Origin: Gemmatimonadota bacterium
GTDB taxonomy: Bacteria; Gemmatimonadota; Gemmatimonadetes; Longimicrobiales; Gaopeijiaceae
Direction: 5' to 3'
Length of the DNA: 6,448 bases
Assembly: GCA_003695865.1 (NCBI GenBank)
Contig: RFGQ01000431.1
Location: forward strand, 1 to 6,448
The translations under genes were made by a program, and so were the position numbers. The notes under the pieces were generated by a model. That model made no database searches. It saw nothing but the letters and a program-made list of their open reading frames with translations, and had not been told where the DNA came from. Below are positions 6,337 through 6,448 of the stretch, piece after piece; position 1 is the first letter of the stretch, and every line of letters begins with the position of its first letter.

Positions 6337-6341
6337 GCTGT

Positions 6342-6346
6342 CCTCC
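6342..6346 (-). promoter_or_regulatory. Ribosome binding site for ccmE
   Basis: GGAGG on the minus strand, 5 nt before the ATG at 6336; the strongest Shine-Dalgarno match in the window, fitting the first gene of an operon. Confidence 0.75.
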
Positions 6347-6382
6347 GGGCGGCGGGGCCGCCGGTTATCATCGGGGTGCCGA

Positions 6383-6410
6383 AAAATACCTGCGGGGGCG
6401 CCCCGGACAA
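6383..6410 (-). promoter_or_regulatory. Possible sigma70-type promoter of the ccm operon
   Basis: On the minus strand TTGTCC (6410-6405) and TATTTT (6388-6383) are separated by 16 nt. Each matches four of six consensus bases. The element lies about 47 nt upstream of the ccmE start and contains the only short AT-rich run in an otherwise GC-dense region. No start site is known, and the operon could equally be read through from a gene to the right of the window. Confidence 0.3.
6395..6404. repeat. 10-bp palindrome in the spacer of the promoter candidate
   Basis: GGGGCGCCCC is a perfect palindrome lying between the candidate -35 and -10 boxes. It could be an operator, but a GC-only palindrome of this length is easily met by chance here. 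Confidence 0.3.
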
Positions 6411-6418
6411 ACCCCGGT

Positions 6419-6432
6419 TCGCGGCGCCGCGA
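6419..6432. repeat. 14-bp palindrome upstream of ccmE
   Basis: TCGCGGCGCCGCGA is a perfect 14-bp inverted repeat just upstream of the candidate -35 box. It shares the GGCGCC core with the palindrome at 6395-6404, the two centres being 26 bp apart. It may be a regulator site; no T-run follows it on either strand, so it does not look like an intrinsic terminator. Confidence 0.4.
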
Positions 6433-6448
6433 CCGTCCGGTTGTAAAA

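Overview
This window is one minus-strand operon for cytochrome c maturation (Ccm, System I), read from right to left. In transcription order it holds ccmE, ccmF, a small CcmI-like zinc-ribbon membrane protein, ccmA, ccmB, ccmC, a ccmD-like gene, and the 5' part of an L-threonine aldolase gene that runs off the left edge. The whole window is very GC-rich, third codon positions are almost all G or C, and GTG starts are common. No RNA genes, mobile elements, CRISPR arrays or long repeats were seen. The organism is a high-GC, c-cytochrome-making bacterium. The variant CcmE, the CcmD-family protein with a signal-like N-terminus and the zinc-ribbon CcmI-like gene recall Gemmatimonadota or deltaproteobacterial-type lineages, but this is inference from memory of such operons, not a search.

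Layout: 6337-6448 is the upstream region, with a strong ribosome binding site for ccmE, a weak sigma70-like promoter candidate and two GC palindromes. From 6336 down to 710 the genes are packed almost without gaps. Two clear GTGA start/stop overlaps (ccmE/ccmF and ccmA/ccmB) and a one-base gap (ccmF/zinc-ribbon gene) suggest coupled translation. The only gaps are 64 nt (ccmB-ccmC) and up to 116 nt (ccmC-ccmD). The second gap may itself be coding, because a third GTGA junction there is in frame with ccmD. No stretch over 300 bases lacks a gene.

How they work together: CcmA (ATPase), CcmB and CcmC (membrane subunits) and CcmD load heme onto and release holo-CcmE. CcmE then carries heme to CcmF, the heme lyase core, which attaches it to apocytochrome CXXCH motifs outside the membrane. 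CcmE here has a cysteine (CxxxY) where classical CcmE has its heme-binding histidine, and no CcmH or CcmG gene is visible. This matches the known 'variant System I' of some archaea and bacteria. The place where ccmG/ccmH/ccmI often sit after ccmF holds a single 153-residue protein with a CcmI-like membrane/helical part and a C-terminal four-cysteine zinc ribbon. This is the most interesting element. The threonine aldolase at the 3' end starts 7 nt after ccmD and looks co-transcribed.

The system as a whole is a recognisable variant of a known pathway rather than a new one. The unusual points are the zinc-ribbon component, the uncertain ccmD N-terminus, the N-terminal extension of CcmA and the link to an amino-acid enzyme.
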